Shown here: in pieces, positions 1 through 7,542 of the stretch
Position numbering within the stretch: position 1 is the first letter of the stretch
How the letters are laid out: every line of letters starts with the position of its first letter
Assembly (NCBI GenBank): GCA_036496805.1
Contig: DASXKN010000029.1
Location: 310,001-374,000 of the forward strand
Direction: 5' to 3'
DNA: 64,000 bases
Origin: SZAS-103 sp036496805
Lineage (GTDB): Bacteria; Pseudomonadota; Gammaproteobacteria; Xanthomonadales; Xanthomonadaceae
Translations under genes and position numbers: made by a program
The notes under the pieces: generated by a model
What the model saw: the letters and a program-made list of their open reading frames with translations, nothing else
What the model was told of the DNA's origin: nothing
Database searches by the model: none

Positions 1-241
1 GGGCGTCGGAAGCGCCGAAGTCCACGGTGGCGGCCTTGATCTGGGCGATGCCGCCGCCGGAACCGATCGACTGGTAGTTGATCTCGTTGCCGGTCTTGTC
101 GTGGAAGGCGGCCGACCACTTCGACAGCACCGGGAAGACGAAGCTCGAACCGGCGCCGGTGATGTTGGTGGCCTGCGCACCGGCAGTGAGCAGGGCGGCG
201 ATGGCGAACGTGGCCGCGCGAAGCTTGACGGACTTGAACAT
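1..241 (-). CDS. pstS: Phosphate ABC transporter substrate-binding protein PstS (N-terminal part, runs off the window)
   Basis: This is the periplasmic phosphate-binding component of the Pst high-affinity importer, seen as about 80 N-terminal codons. The product begins MFKSVKLRAATF with a Sec signal peptide of about 24 residues ending GAQA. It continues with ITGAGSSFVFPVL, the hallmark PstS start in which the GSSF loop contacts phosphate, and with IGSGGGIAQI and VDFGASD, both typical of the family. The ATG at 239-241 follows a strong AAGGAG ribosome-binding site. A minus-strand Pho box lies about 100 bases upstream. The rest of the gene, and any pstCAB, lie outside the window. Confidence 0.93.
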   Translation of the reverse strand, partial: MFKSVKLRAATFAIAALLTAGAQATNITGAGSSFVFPVLSKWSAAFHDKTGNEINYQSIGSGGGIAQIKAATVDFGASDA

Positions 242-324
242 GGGGACTCCTTGGAATGGACCTGATCGAATGACCTGGAACGCGAAGGTCGTGACAACGG
301 GCGCCGGGGGCGCGCACGGCGGTC

Positions 325-358
325 ATTACAAGGAAGTTGGATTGCAGTTGTATGACAG
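325..358 (-). promoter_or_regulatory. Pho box and -10 element for pstS
   Basis: Read on the minus strand, 358-341 gives CTGTCAT-ACAA-CTGCAAT. This is two 7-mers separated by an AT-rich 4-mer, the layout of the PhoB binding site. Ten bases further on is TGTAAT (330-325), a good -10, so the box takes the place of a -35 as in known PhoB-activated promoters. pstS starts about 85 bases downstream. The identification is by motif only. Confidence 0.8.
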
Positions 359-449
359 TCGCAAGGCCGATTTAACGCGACGGGCGAAATGTGACTGTCA
401 TCACCAGTTCCATCAGCCATTTAGCGGTGCGATTACCGCACATTCGCAA

Positions 450-502
450 CTGTCACAAAGCCGTCATGCAAATCACATGCTGCTGTCAGATTTCCTTAGC
501 AT
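450..502 (+). promoter_or_regulatory. Pho box array and -10 for the phosphate porin
   Basis: CTGTCAC-AAAG-CCGTCAT (450-467) is a close Pho box on the plus strand. Two further 7-mers continue the same 11-base register: ATCACAT (472-478) and CTGTCAG (483-489), suggesting two adjacent PhoB dimers. A TAGCAT -10 candidate (497-502) follows. One more half-site, CTGTCAT, is at 395-401. The 356-base gap between pstS and the porin holds only these sites and the two leaders; I see no gene in it. Confidence 0.75.
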
Positions 503-597
503 GCTGCGCGTCCTAACGAGGCCTTAACACGAGGCGTCGCGGCATTCGGAACGCGCGGCTCGCGCGGTCCGGTCCATTCACTGACAGGAGCTAGAAC

Positions 598-1938
598 ATG
601 CGTGCTTCCCTCATCGCGACTGCCATCGTGGTCGCTCTCGGCGCCGGCAGCCTGAATGCCGTCGCGGCGACCGACGACGCTGCGGCCACCACCCCGGCCG
701 CGCACCACCACCACAAGGCGGCGAAGAAAGCCGCTCCCATGGCGGCTCCGGCCGGCCCGAACATGCAGGCCGAGCTGGCCATGCGCGACCAGGAGATCGC
801 CGACCTCAAGAACGCGCTCGCGAACGTCGAGGCCAAGGTCGGCGAGCTCGAACAGCGCACCGACGCGCAGTCCGACGTCAACGTGCAGACGGCGCAATCG
901 GTATCGTCGCTGCAGGACACCGCCAAGAAGACCGACAAGCTCGAGAAGATCGTCAACGACACCACCGTCGGCGGCCGCGTGTTCGTCGACATCAGCGACC
1001 TCGACAAGAAAACCACCAACCTCAAGACCGGTGCGGTGACCAAGGGCTCCACCAACGGCGATGGCCTCGACGTCAAGCGTGGCTACCTCACGGTCAACCA
1101 CAGCTTCAACGACATCTGGTCGGCCAGCCTGACCACCGACTTCAACTACGTCAGTGCGGACAGCGAGACCCAGCTGTTCATCAAGAACCTCTACGTCCAG
1201 GGCAAGTTCGACGACGCTTTCATCTTCCGCGCCGGCGCGATCCCGATGGCCTGGATCCCGTTCGCCGAAAACTGGTACGGCTACCGTTACGTCGAGAACA
1301 CCCTGATCGACCGCCTGAAGTTCGGCAACTCGGCCGACTGGGGCCTGAGCGCCAGCGGCAAGCTCGGCGGCGGCATGTTCGACTACGCGGCTGCCGCGGT
1401 GAACGGCGGCGGTTACAAGAACCCGACCCGCAGCGACAGCATGGATTTCGAAGGTCGTGTCGCCTTCTCGCCGATCGACAACACGGTGATCGCGGTCGGC
1501 GGCTATTCGGGTGATCTCGGAAAGGAAACCGCGACCACGAAGACTCCGAATACGGCCACCCGCGGCGATGCAATGATCGCCTATGCCAAGGGCAATACCC
1601 GCCTCGGCGCCGAGTATTTCGAGGCCAGCAACTGGACCCCGGGTTCGGCCGTGCCGTTGAGCAAGGACAAGGCCGAGGGCTATTCGATCTGGGCCAGCTA
1701 CGGCTTCACCGACGTGCTGAGCCTGTTCGGCCGCTACGACAACGTCAAGCCGAACAAGGACACCGATCCGAGCCTGAAGGACAAGTACTACAACTTCGGC
1801 CTGCAGTGGGACGTGCGCAAGGGATTCAAGCTGGCCGCGGTCTACAAGAACGAGGACCTGCGCGATTCGCTCAATCCCGTCAATCCGACCGATGCCAAGA
1901 CCGAGGAATTCGGCATCTTCGGCGACGTCTCGTTCTAG
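598..1938 (+). CDS. Phosphate/polyphosphate-selective porin (OprO/OprP family)
   Basis: The product is a 446-residue outer-membrane porin expected to let phosphate or polyphosphate through the outer membrane. It has a signal peptide (residues 1-24), a short His-rich stretch (AHHHH at 35-39) and an Ala/Lys linker. A predicted coiled coil follows (about 55-120, MRDQEIADLKNAL...), then a long beta-barrel domain rich in alternating aromatic residues and ending in FGDVSF with the usual terminal Phe. OprO/P porins commonly carry this N-terminal coiled coil. The ATG at 598 follows GGAG. The Pho box array upstream and the divergent pstS support a phosphate role. The exact solute preference cannot be read from sequence. 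Confidence 0.85.
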   Translation: MRASLIATAIVVALGAGSLNAVAATDDAAATTPAAHHHHKAAKKAAPMAAPAGPNMQAELAMRDQEIADLKNALANVEAKVGELEQRTDAQSDVNVQTAQSVSSLQDTAKKTDKLEKIVNDTTVGGRVFVDISDLDKKTTNLKTGAVTKGSTNGDGLDVKRGYLTVNHSFNDIWSASLTTDFNYVSADSETQLFIKNLYVQGKFDDAFIFRAGAIPMAWIPFAENWYGYRYVENTLIDRLKFGNSADWGLSASGKLGGGMFDYAAAAVNGGGYKNPTRSDSMDFEGRVAFSPIDNTVIAVGGYSGDLGKETATTKTPNTATRGDAMIAYAKGNTRLGAEYFEASNWTPGSAVPLSKDKAEGYSIWASYGFTDVLSLFGRYDNVKPNKDTDPSLKDKYYNFGLQWDVRKGFKLAAVYKNEDLRDSLNPVNPTDAKTEEFGIFGDVSF

Positions 1939-1969
1939 GCAAGCACCTGTCAGAGGGTGAGTGGATCGG

Positions 1970-2001
1970 AACGGCGGGCTTCGGTCCGCCGTTTCCTTTT
2001 T
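1970..2001 (+). terminator. Intrinsic terminator of the porin gene
   Basis: The stem AACGGCGG (1970-1977) pairs with CCGCCGTT (1986-1993). The inner C-TTCG-G tetraloop is very stable, and a T-rich tail (TTTCCTTTTT) follows. It sits 31 bases after the porin stop codon. Confidence 0.85.
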
Positions 2002-2020
2002 CGGGAGACGCGTGCGCTGG

Positions 2021-2659
2021 TCAGGCCGGCCCGGTCTTGTGCCGATATGCGCACAGGTCGCGGATCACGCAGCCCGGGCAGTCGGGCTTGCGCGCCTTGC
2101 AGACATAGCGACCGTGCAGGATCAGCCAGTGGTGCGCGTGCAGGCGGAATTCGGCGGGCACGTTCTTCGTCAGCTTGCGTTCGACCGCTTCGACGGTCTT
2201 GCCCGGTGCGAGCCCGGTGCGGTTGGAGACGCGGAAGATGTGCGTGTCCACCGCGATCACCGGATGGCCGAAGGCGACGTTGAGCACCACGTTCGCGGTC
2301 TTGCGGCCGACGCCAGGCAATGCCTCCAGCGCTGCGCGATCCTCGGGAACCTCGCCGTCGTGATGTTCAAGCAGCAAGCGGCAGGCGGCGATGATGTGGC
2401 GCGCCTTGGCGTTGAACAGGCCGATGGTGGCGATGTAATGCTTGAGCCCGTCCTCGCCGAGGTCGAGGATCGCGCGCGGCGTGCTGGCGACCTTGAACAG
2501 ATGCTTCGTCGCCTTGTTGACGCCGACATCGGTCGCCTGCGCCGAAAGCATCACCGCGACCAGCAGTTCGAACGGCGTGGCGTAGACAAGCTCGGTGCGC
2601 GGATGCGGATCGAGTTCGCGCAGGCGGGCGAACAGTTCGTGGCGCGCGGCGGGTTTCAT
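2021..2659 (-). CDS. nth: Endonuclease III
   Basis: This is a 212-residue base-excision DNA glycosylase/AP lyase for oxidised pyrimidines. The helix-hairpin-helix LPGVGRKTANVV carries the catalytic lysine K120, and D138 is in VDTHIFRV. The four [4Fe-4S] cysteines C187, C194, C197 and C203 have the C-X6-C-X2-C-X5-C spacing. All of these fall at the E. coli Nth numbers, so the gene is full length. I chose the ATG at 2659 because it begins the conserved region; longer in-frame starts run into the upstream gene. Its ATG overlaps the stop of the RnfD-like gene by four bases, so it is the last gene of the echA-rnf-nth operon. Confidence 0.96.
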   Translation of the reverse strand: MKPAARHELFARLRELDPHPRTELVYATPFELLVAVMLSAQATDVGVNKATKHLFKVASTPRAILDLGEDGLKHYIATIGLFNAKARHIIAACRLLLEHHDGEVPEDRAALEALPGVGRKTANVVLNVAFGHPVIAVDTHIFRVSNRTGLAPGKTVEAVERKLTKNVPAEFRLHAHHWLILHGRYVCKARKPDCPGCVIRDLCAYRHKTGPA

Positions 2660-3525
2660 GCGCCGGCTTTCCCCGCGGCGCGCGACACGGAGAACAGGCG
2701 ATCCAGGGCGGGAGCGGCAGCGTTCGCCAGCAGCATCGTTCCCGCGAGTGCCAGCAGCAGGAACTGCCCGTCGCGGTGCAGCGCGTGCAAACCGAAAGTC
2801 GCGGCCATCGCGACGACGCCGGTCAGCGCACCTGACAGCAACCGCGCACGCGGCCGCATGCATGCGCGTGGCGGGTCATCGACGATGAAGAATGCTGTCA
2901 GCGCGAACGATGGAAACGTTGCCAGCAGCGCAGGATCGCCGAGCCACGCCGGAACAACGATGCTTCCGAGGGCGAACGCGACGACCGCACAGGCCAGCAT
3001 CGCCACGGGCGCCTGCCAGCGGACGCAACGCAACGCGAGCAGGACCGCGCCGCCGGCCGCAATGGTGGCGGCAAGGGGGACGGCGCCTTCGGACAGCACG
3101 CGCTCCGGCGGCGAAGCGGGGAACACAAGCAAGGCGAGGGCGCAAGCCACCATCACCGGGTGGAAGGGATTGGCCGCATCGCGCCTTCGCAACGCGAGGT
3201 CGATCACGAAGAGCGCCAGCATCGCGCCGATCCGTGCCGCGAGCGCATCGGTCCTCATCCATAGCGAGAGCAGGAGCATCTGCTGGAAGAAACGTTCGGA
3301 GTCACTCCCTTCGCTTCCGCGGTTCCGCGCATGATCCTGCAGGAGCGGCAATGCGGCGGGTACGGAGATGATCGCGGGTGTCCAGTCGTGACCGCTCCAT
3401 GCGCATGCGACGACCGCCGGCAACAATGCCAGCGTGCATGCCGCCGCCCGCGTATGCAGGTCCCGCGTCGGGCGAGCCTGTGGCGACGATGCCTGGAATG
3501 CCGGATCGCGAGGCGTGCCGGTCAT
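2656..3525 (-). CDS. RnfD/NqrB-like membrane protein of a reduced Rnf module
   Basis: This 289-residue polytopic membrane protein resembles RnfD, the membrane flavoprotein subunit of the Rnf ferredoxin:NAD oxidoreductase. Recognisable features are NPFHPVMVACALALLVFP (119-136) and the C-terminal stretch around FFIVDDPPRACMRPRARL followed by a GAL-rich helix. It is shorter than usual RnfD (about 350). I cannot find an intact S(T)GAT flavin-attachment motif; the nearest is SEGAVPLA (145-152), which lacks the Thr. ATGA overlaps link it to the RnfC-like gene upstream and nth downstream. No rnfA, B, G or E is nearby, so whether it still moves electrons is open. Confidence 0.72.
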   Translation of the reverse strand: MTGTPRDPAFQASSPQARPTRDLHTRAAACTLALLPAVVACAWSGHDWTPAIISVPAALPLLQDHARNRGSEGSDSERFFQQMLLLSLWMRTDALAARIGAMLALFVIDLALRRRDAANPFHPVMVACALALLVFPASPPERVLSEGAVPLAATIAAGGAVLLALRCVRWQAPVAMLACAVVAFALGSIVVPAWLGDPALLATFPSFALTAFFIVDDPPRACMRPRARLLSGALTGVVAMAATFGLHALHRDGQFLLLALAGTMLLANAAAPALDRLFSVSRAAGKAGA

Positions 3526-3968
3526 GCCTTCGGCTCGCCACGCTTCGCCGCACGCCGCGCCTGCGCGCGCGCGATGGCGGCGGCCACGGCATCGGCGCTG
3601 GTGGCGCTTGCCGCCTGTCCGCTCCGGCGCTCCTCGCGCGCTTCCTCGTCGCGGCCGAGTCGCGCCTGTCGTGCGCGATGACGCTCGCGCGCGGCCATCG
3701 CGGCGGCGCGGCGCGCGGCATCCTCGGCAATCAGCGCCCTGGCTTCGCGATAGCGCTGCAGCAACGGAATGCGGCTCGGACAGACGAGGTCGCAGCGGCC
3801 GCATTCGATGCAATCGAGTGCGCCCTCGCGTTCGGCCGCCTGCAACTGCCCGTCGCGCAGGCGCAGCAGCAAGCGCTGCGGTTGCAATTGCGCGGGACAC
3901 ACGTTCGCGCAGTCGCCGCAGCGGATGCACGGCTCTTCGGTCACCGCCGGCGCAGGCTGGGCTGGCAT
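3522..3968 (-). CDS. RnfC C-terminal-like dicluster ferredoxin protein
   Basis: The 148-residue product has two [4Fe-4S] motifs, CIRCGDCANVCP (residues 14-25) and CIECGRCDLVCP. A basic helical tail rich in Ala/Arg ends in AIARAQARRAAKRG. This arrangement, including the tail, matches the C-terminal half of RnfC. The N-terminal half of RnfC (NADH/FMN-binding and SLBB regions) is absent: the gene starts three bases after the echA stop. It may be annotated elsewhere as RnfB, but the spacing CIRCG...CIECG fits RnfC better. It is co-transcribed with the RnfD-like gene and probably passes electrons to it. Confidence 0.75.
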   Translation of the reverse strand: MPAQPAPAVTEEPCIRCGDCANVCPAQLQPQRLLLRLRDGQLQAAEREGALDCIECGRCDLVCPSRIPLLQRYREARALIAEDAARRAAAMAARERHRARQARLGRDEEAREERRSGQAASATSADAVAAAIARAQARRAAKRGEPKA

Positions 3969-3971
3969 CGC

Positions 3972-4766
3972 TCAGTCGCCGTGGAAGACCGGCTTGCGGC
4001 GTTCGAGGAAGGCGCGCGTACCTTCGCGCATGTCGTTCGTCGAGGTGCAGACCGCGAAGGCCTGGGTCTCGTAGTCGAGGCCCGCGTCGATGCCGCATTC
4101 GCCGCCGACCAGCACCGCGTCGAGGATGCCGCGCAGGGCCTGCGGCGCGGAAGCGGCGAGCTGCGCGGCGAGCGCGAAGGTCGCTTCCTCGAGCTGGTCG
4201 GCGGGAACGACCCGATTGACGATGCCCAGTTCGTAGGCGCGCTGCGCGCCGATCGGCGCGCCGGTCAGGCACATTTCCAGCGCCGCGCTGCGTCCGGCCA
4301 GGCGCAACAGTCGCTGGGTGCCGCCGAAACCGGGCAGCACGCCGAGGTTGATCTCCGGCTGGCCGAGCTTGGCGTTGTCGGCGGCGATCCGCAGGTGGCA
4401 GCACATCGCCAGTTCCATGCCGCCGCCGAGCGCGTAGCCGCGCAGCATCGCGACGACCGGCTTTCCGAGCAGCTCGATGCTCCGCATCATCCGCTGCCCG
4501 TGCTGCGAGAACTCGCGTGCCTGGATCGGACTCAGCGTCGCCAGCTCCGAGATGTCGGCGCCCGCCACGAAGGCTTTCTCGCCGACGCCGCGCAGCACGA
4601 TGGCGCGCACCGACGGCGTCGCCGCGATCCCGCGGAAGGCGTCGCGCAGCTCGGTCAGCACGGCGAAATTGAGCGCGTTGAGCTTGTCGGGGCGGTTGAT
4701 GGTGACGACGCGCACGGCGTCGCGGTCCTCGATCAGCAGGTGCGCGAAGGAACTGGCAGCGGACAT
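3972..4766 (-). CDS. Enoyl-CoA hydratase/isomerase (crotonase family)
   Basis: A 264-residue crotonase-fold enzyme, probably hydrating trans-2-enoyl-CoA in fatty-acid or amino-acid breakdown. The oxyanion-hole segment KAFVAGADISEL and the catalytic region GYALGGGMELAMCC are present, with one catalytic Glu in MEL. The second region, QPEINLGVLPGFGGTQRL, supplies the other Glu (PEI), as in true hydratases. Length is typical (about 260). It is the first gene of the minus-strand operon echA-rnfC'-rnfD-nth. Its own substrate cannot be told from sequence. Confidence 0.9.
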   Translation of the reverse strand: MSAASSFAHLLIEDRDAVRVVTINRPDKLNALNFAVLTELRDAFRGIAATPSVRAIVLRGVGEKAFVAGADISELATLSPIQAREFSQHGQRMMRSIELLGKPVVAMLRGYALGGGMELAMCCHLRIAADNAKLGQPEINLGVLPGFGGTQRLLRLAGRSAALEMCLTGAPIGAQRAYELGIVNRVVPADQLEEATFALAAQLAASAPQALRGILDAVLVGGECGIDAGLDYETQAFAVCTSTNDMREGTRAFLERRKPVFHGD

Positions 4767-4908
4767 GGGTCTACCCGTGGTGGCGGAACGGAAGTCGCCC
4801 GCGCACGGAACTCCGGCGCGGTTCGGCGGTCGAGTCGTGTGGCGCCTCGCCGGTGCGGAAGCTATCCTAGTCCGGCCGCGTTGCGCCGTACACACAGCGG
4901 AGAGATGG

Positions 4909-5598
4909 ATGAAGAAGCGTTTGCTGCCCTTCGTGCTGGCGCTCGCCTGCGTGTCCACGGCGATCGCGCAGGAAGCCACGTCCGACAAGGACCGGCTCAG
5001 CTATGCGTTGGGCTACGACTTCGGCCGCAGCCTGGTCGAGAACAAGGTCGACGTCGACCCGGCGCTCCTGCTGCGCGCGGTACAGGACGGCATGGCGCGC
5101 AAGACGCCGACGATGTCGAAGCAGCAGATCGCGACCGTGCTGCATTCGCTGACGATGAAGATGTACGCGCAGGCGAAGACCGAGTTCGACAAGGCCTCGG
5201 CGGAGAACAAGGCGGCGAGCGATTCGCTGCTGGCGAAGAACCGCATCCGGCCCGGCGTGAAGGTCCTGCCCAGCGGCGTGCAGTACCGCGTCATCGACGA
5301 GGGCAGCGGGCCGTCGCCGCGCGCGGACGGACAGGCGCGCATCCTCTACCGCGCGTCCGTGCCGTCGGGGCAGGAATTCGTCAGCAGCTACAACACGCCC
5401 AACCCGCAGCCGACCACGATCGATATCGGCCAGTCGCCGCTGGCAGGCATCAAGCAGGTCCTGCCGATGATGCGCCAGGGCGCGCACTGGGAGGTCGTGC
5501 TGCCGCCCGACCAGGCCTACGGCACCAATCCCGGATCGCCGGTCGGGCCGAACCAGGCGCTGGTGATCGACATCAAGATGGTGGACGTCGGCAAGTAA
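4909..5598 (+). CDS. FKBP-type peptidyl-prolyl cis-trans isomerase (FklB/Mip-like)
   Basis: A 229-residue periplasmic proline isomerase. It has a signal peptide (1-20, ending AIAQ), an all-alpha Mip/FkpA dimerisation domain (about 25-115, RLSYALGYDFGRSL...) and a C-terminal FKBP domain with GIKQVLPMMRQGAHWEVVLP and DQAYG. The FKBP core is rather diverged: the usual VHYTG strand reads ILYRASVPSG, so activity could be weak or the protein mainly a chaperone. Two ATGs lie close together; the one at 4909 is in frame, while the ATG at 4905 is not. GGAGAG lies just upstream. Confidence 0.88.
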   Translation: MKKRLLPFVLALACVSTAIAQEATSDKDRLSYALGYDFGRSLVENKVDVDPALLLRAVQDGMARKTPTMSKQQIATVLHSLTMKMYAQAKTEFDKASAENKAASDSLLAKNRIRPGVKVLPSGVQYRVIDEGSGPSPRADGQARILYRASVPSGQEFVSSYNTPNPQPTTIDIGQSPLAGIKQVLPMMRQGAHWEVVLPPDQAYGTNPGSPVGPNQALVIDIKMVDVGK

Positions 5599-5687
5599 CC
5601 CGCGACGACACCGTGCCGTGCGTCGCCGGGCGCGGGTTCGGTCTATCCTTGCAGGGTCGATCCGCGCACGAAGATCCGTTCCGCACG

Positions 5688-6500
5688 ATGTCCTTCCCCC
5701 TGAACCAACCCGCGCGAGCAGTGCTCAGTCCGTGCATCGGCATCTGCCACCTCGACGCGCAGGGCCATTGCGAGGGCTGCCATCGCACCGGCAGCGAGAT
5801 CGCCGCGTGGCTTTCGCTCGACGATGCGACGCGGCTGCGCTACATGGACGAGATCCTGCCCGCGCGCGCGGCCGCGCACGACGTCCGCCGCAACGCCGAC
5901 ATGCAGACCCTCCGTCGCGCCCTGCATCCTCTGGCGTCGCCACCTTCCGCGCCGGGGTGGAACCGCGAAGGGCTCGCCGACCTGCTGCCGGAATCGCATT
6001 TGCTCACGCCTGCGGCCGTGCTGGTCGGGCTGGTTCCGCGCGGCGGCGGCCTGAACGTGCTGCTGACGCTGCGCACCGCAGAATTGCGCCACCACGCCGG
6101 CCAGGTGAGCTTCCCCGGCGGACGCATCGAGGCGACCGACGCCGATCCGGTCGCCGCGGCGACGCGCGAGGCGCAGGAAGAGATCGGCCTGGCGCCCGCC
6201 CAGATCGAACCGCTCGGCTACCTCGACCCGTTCGACACGATCAGCAGCTACCACGTCTGGCCCGTGGTCGCGCACATCGCTCCCGACTACACGCTGCGGC
6301 CCGATCCGCGCGAGGTCGCCGACGCTTTCGAGGTGCCGCTGGACTACTTGATGGACGCAAACAACATCCGCCTGGTCTCGCGCGAATTCGCCGGTCGTCA
6401 GCGCCATTACCATGAGTACCAGTACGCGCGGCACCGCATCTGGGGTGCGACGGCGGCGATGCTGGTCAACCTGCGCGAGCGACTGGAGGCTGTGCGATGA
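5688..6500 (+). CDS. DUF1289 domain fused to a Nudix CoA-diphosphatase-like hydrolase
   Basis: One uninterrupted 270-residue frame contains two domains. Residues 15-70 are DUF1289: SPCIGICHLD, then CEGCHRTGSEIAAW, with four cysteines likely to bind a metal. Residues 75-270 are a Nudix hydrolase of the NudL (coenzyme A diphosphatase) type, with SFPGGRIEATDADP and AATREAQEEIGL forming the Nudix box. The two domains are normally separate proteins. The ATG at 5688 starts the first domain; an internal ATG (MQTLRRAL) could start a Nudix-only product. Downstream sseA follows after a short duplicated segment. Confidence 0.82.
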   Translation: MSFPLNQPARAVLSPCIGICHLDAQGHCEGCHRTGSEIAAWLSLDDATRLRYMDEILPARAAAHDVRRNADMQTLRRALHPLASPPSAPGWNREGLADLLPESHLLTPAAVLVGLVPRGGGLNVLLTLRTAELRHHAGQVSFPGGRIEATDADPVAAATREAQEEIGLAPAQIEPLGYLDPFDTISSYHVWPVVAHIAPDYTLRPDPREVADAFEVPLDYLMDANNIRLVSREFAGRQRHYHEYQYARHRIWGATAAMLVNLRERLEAVR

Positions 6501-6573
6501 GCAAGTGTTCATCCCTGCGGCGAGACCTGGCTCCAGGGCGATGGCGCGAGCGACTGGAGGCGGTGCGATGAGC
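6473..6573 (+). repeat. Direct repeat of about 30 bases spanning the nudL end and sseA start
   Basis: GCGCGAGCGACTGGAGGC at 6473-6490 and the following bases to 6502 recur at 6544-6573 with one mismatch. Both copies carry GGAGG and an ATGAGC. The second copy provides the ribosome-binding site and start of the rhodanese gene; the first contains the end of the Nudix gene and the matching ATG at 6498. This looks like a short duplication that inserted 71 bases between two genes that were once overlapped. Confidence 0.75.
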
Positions 6574-7443
6574 GACTGGTTGCTGCTCCATCCGATGCAC
6601 TGGAAGACCCTGGTCTCGGCCGAGGAACTGGTCGCGGCGCTGGGGCAGCCTGGCCTGGCGATCATCGACGCGCGTGCGACCCTGGCCGATCCGCTGCAGG
6701 GCGATCGCGACTACGCCGCCGGCCACATACCAGGCGCGGTGCACGCGAACCTCGACCGCGACCTGTCCGATCACACCCGCAAGGGACACGGCCGTCATCC
6801 GCTCCCGGATGCCGAGGCGTTCCGCCGCTGGCTGGAACTGTGGGGCATCACGCCCGCCCACCAGGTCGTGGTCTACGACGCGCGCGACGGCGCGATGGCC
6901 GCGGCGCGCGCGTGGTTCATGCTGCGCCTGCTCGGCCACGAGCACGTGGCCGTGCTCGACGGCGGCTACGCGCGCTGGCTCGACCTGCACCTGCCGACCG
7001 ACGCGAAAGCCGTAAAACCCGAGGCTTCCGACTACGTGGCGCGCTACGACGCCTCGCGCCTGGTCGAGGCATCCGAACTGCTGCATCCCGGACGCGCGGG
7101 TTCGCCGCTGCTGGTCGACGTGCGCGCGGCCGAACGCTTCCGCGGCGAGGTCGAACCGATCGACCGCGTCGCAGGCCACGTGCCCGGCGCCGTCAATCGC
7201 CCGTTCTCGCGCAACCTGCAAGCCGACGGACGTTTCCGCCCGGCATCCGAACTCGCGGACGAATTCCGCGCGCTGGTCGGCGACCGCACGCCGGAACAGG
7301 TCGCGATGATGTGCGGTTCGGGCGTCACCGCCTGCCACGGCCTGCTCGCGATGGAGCACGCCGGCCTGCGCGGTGCGCGGCTGTACGCGGATTCGTGGAG
7401 CGGATGGATCAGCGATCCGTCGCGACCGGTGGCGAAGGGGTGA
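6568..7443 (+). CDS. sseA: 3-mercaptopyruvate/thiosulfate sulfurtransferase (tandem rhodanese)
   Basis: A 291-residue protein with two rhodanese domains. The N-terminal domain (about 15-140) has lost its cysteine; its active-site loop position reads YDARDGAMAA. The C-terminal domain (about 160-285) has the loop CGSGVTAC with catalytic C249. The CGSGVT loop is typical of mercaptopyruvate sulfurtransferases, while CRKGVT is typical of thiosulfate sulfurtransferases, so 3-mercaptopyruvate is the likelier donor. It is cytoplasmic: no signal peptide is seen. The start at 6568 has GGAGG about 7 bases upstream, within the second copy of a short duplicated segment. Confidence 0.9.
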   Translation: MSDWLLLHPMHWKTLVSAEELVAALGQPGLAIIDARATLADPLQGDRDYAAGHIPGAVHANLDRDLSDHTRKGHGRHPLPDAEAFRRWLELWGITPAHQVVVYDARDGAMAAARAWFMLRLLGHEHVAVLDGGYARWLDLHLPTDAKAVKPEASDYVARYDASRLVEASELLHPGRAGSPLLVDVRAAERFRGEVEPIDRVAGHVPGAVNRPFSRNLQADGRFRPASELADEFRALVGDRTPEQVAMMCGSGVTACHGLLAMEHAGLRGARLYADSWSGWISDPSRPVAKG

Positions 7444-7454
7444 GCGGGAGCTGT

Positions 7455-7482
7455 CGCGGAATGCGTTGAAGCGCATTCCGCG
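7455..7482. repeat. REP-like palindrome after sseA
   Basis: An 11-base-pair perfect stem, CGCGGAATGCG / CGCATTCCGCG, surrounds the loop TTGAAG, 11 bases after the sseA stop. Its core TGCGTTGAAGCGCA is the exact reverse complement of the core of the palindrome at 14594-14615, pointing to a dispersed family. It lacks a T-run, so any termination would be weak. Confidence 0.6.
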
Positions 7483-7542
7483 CCCGCGAACGCCCGGCCA
7501 CGGAGGGCCGGGAAGGAGCTGCTCGCGCGCGAAGGTCCGGAG

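Noticed and set aside
3378..5687. Long plus-strand frame leading into the Nudix gene
   Set aside because: It runs antisense to echA, the Rnf-like genes and across the FKBP gene; only the part from 5688 has real domains.
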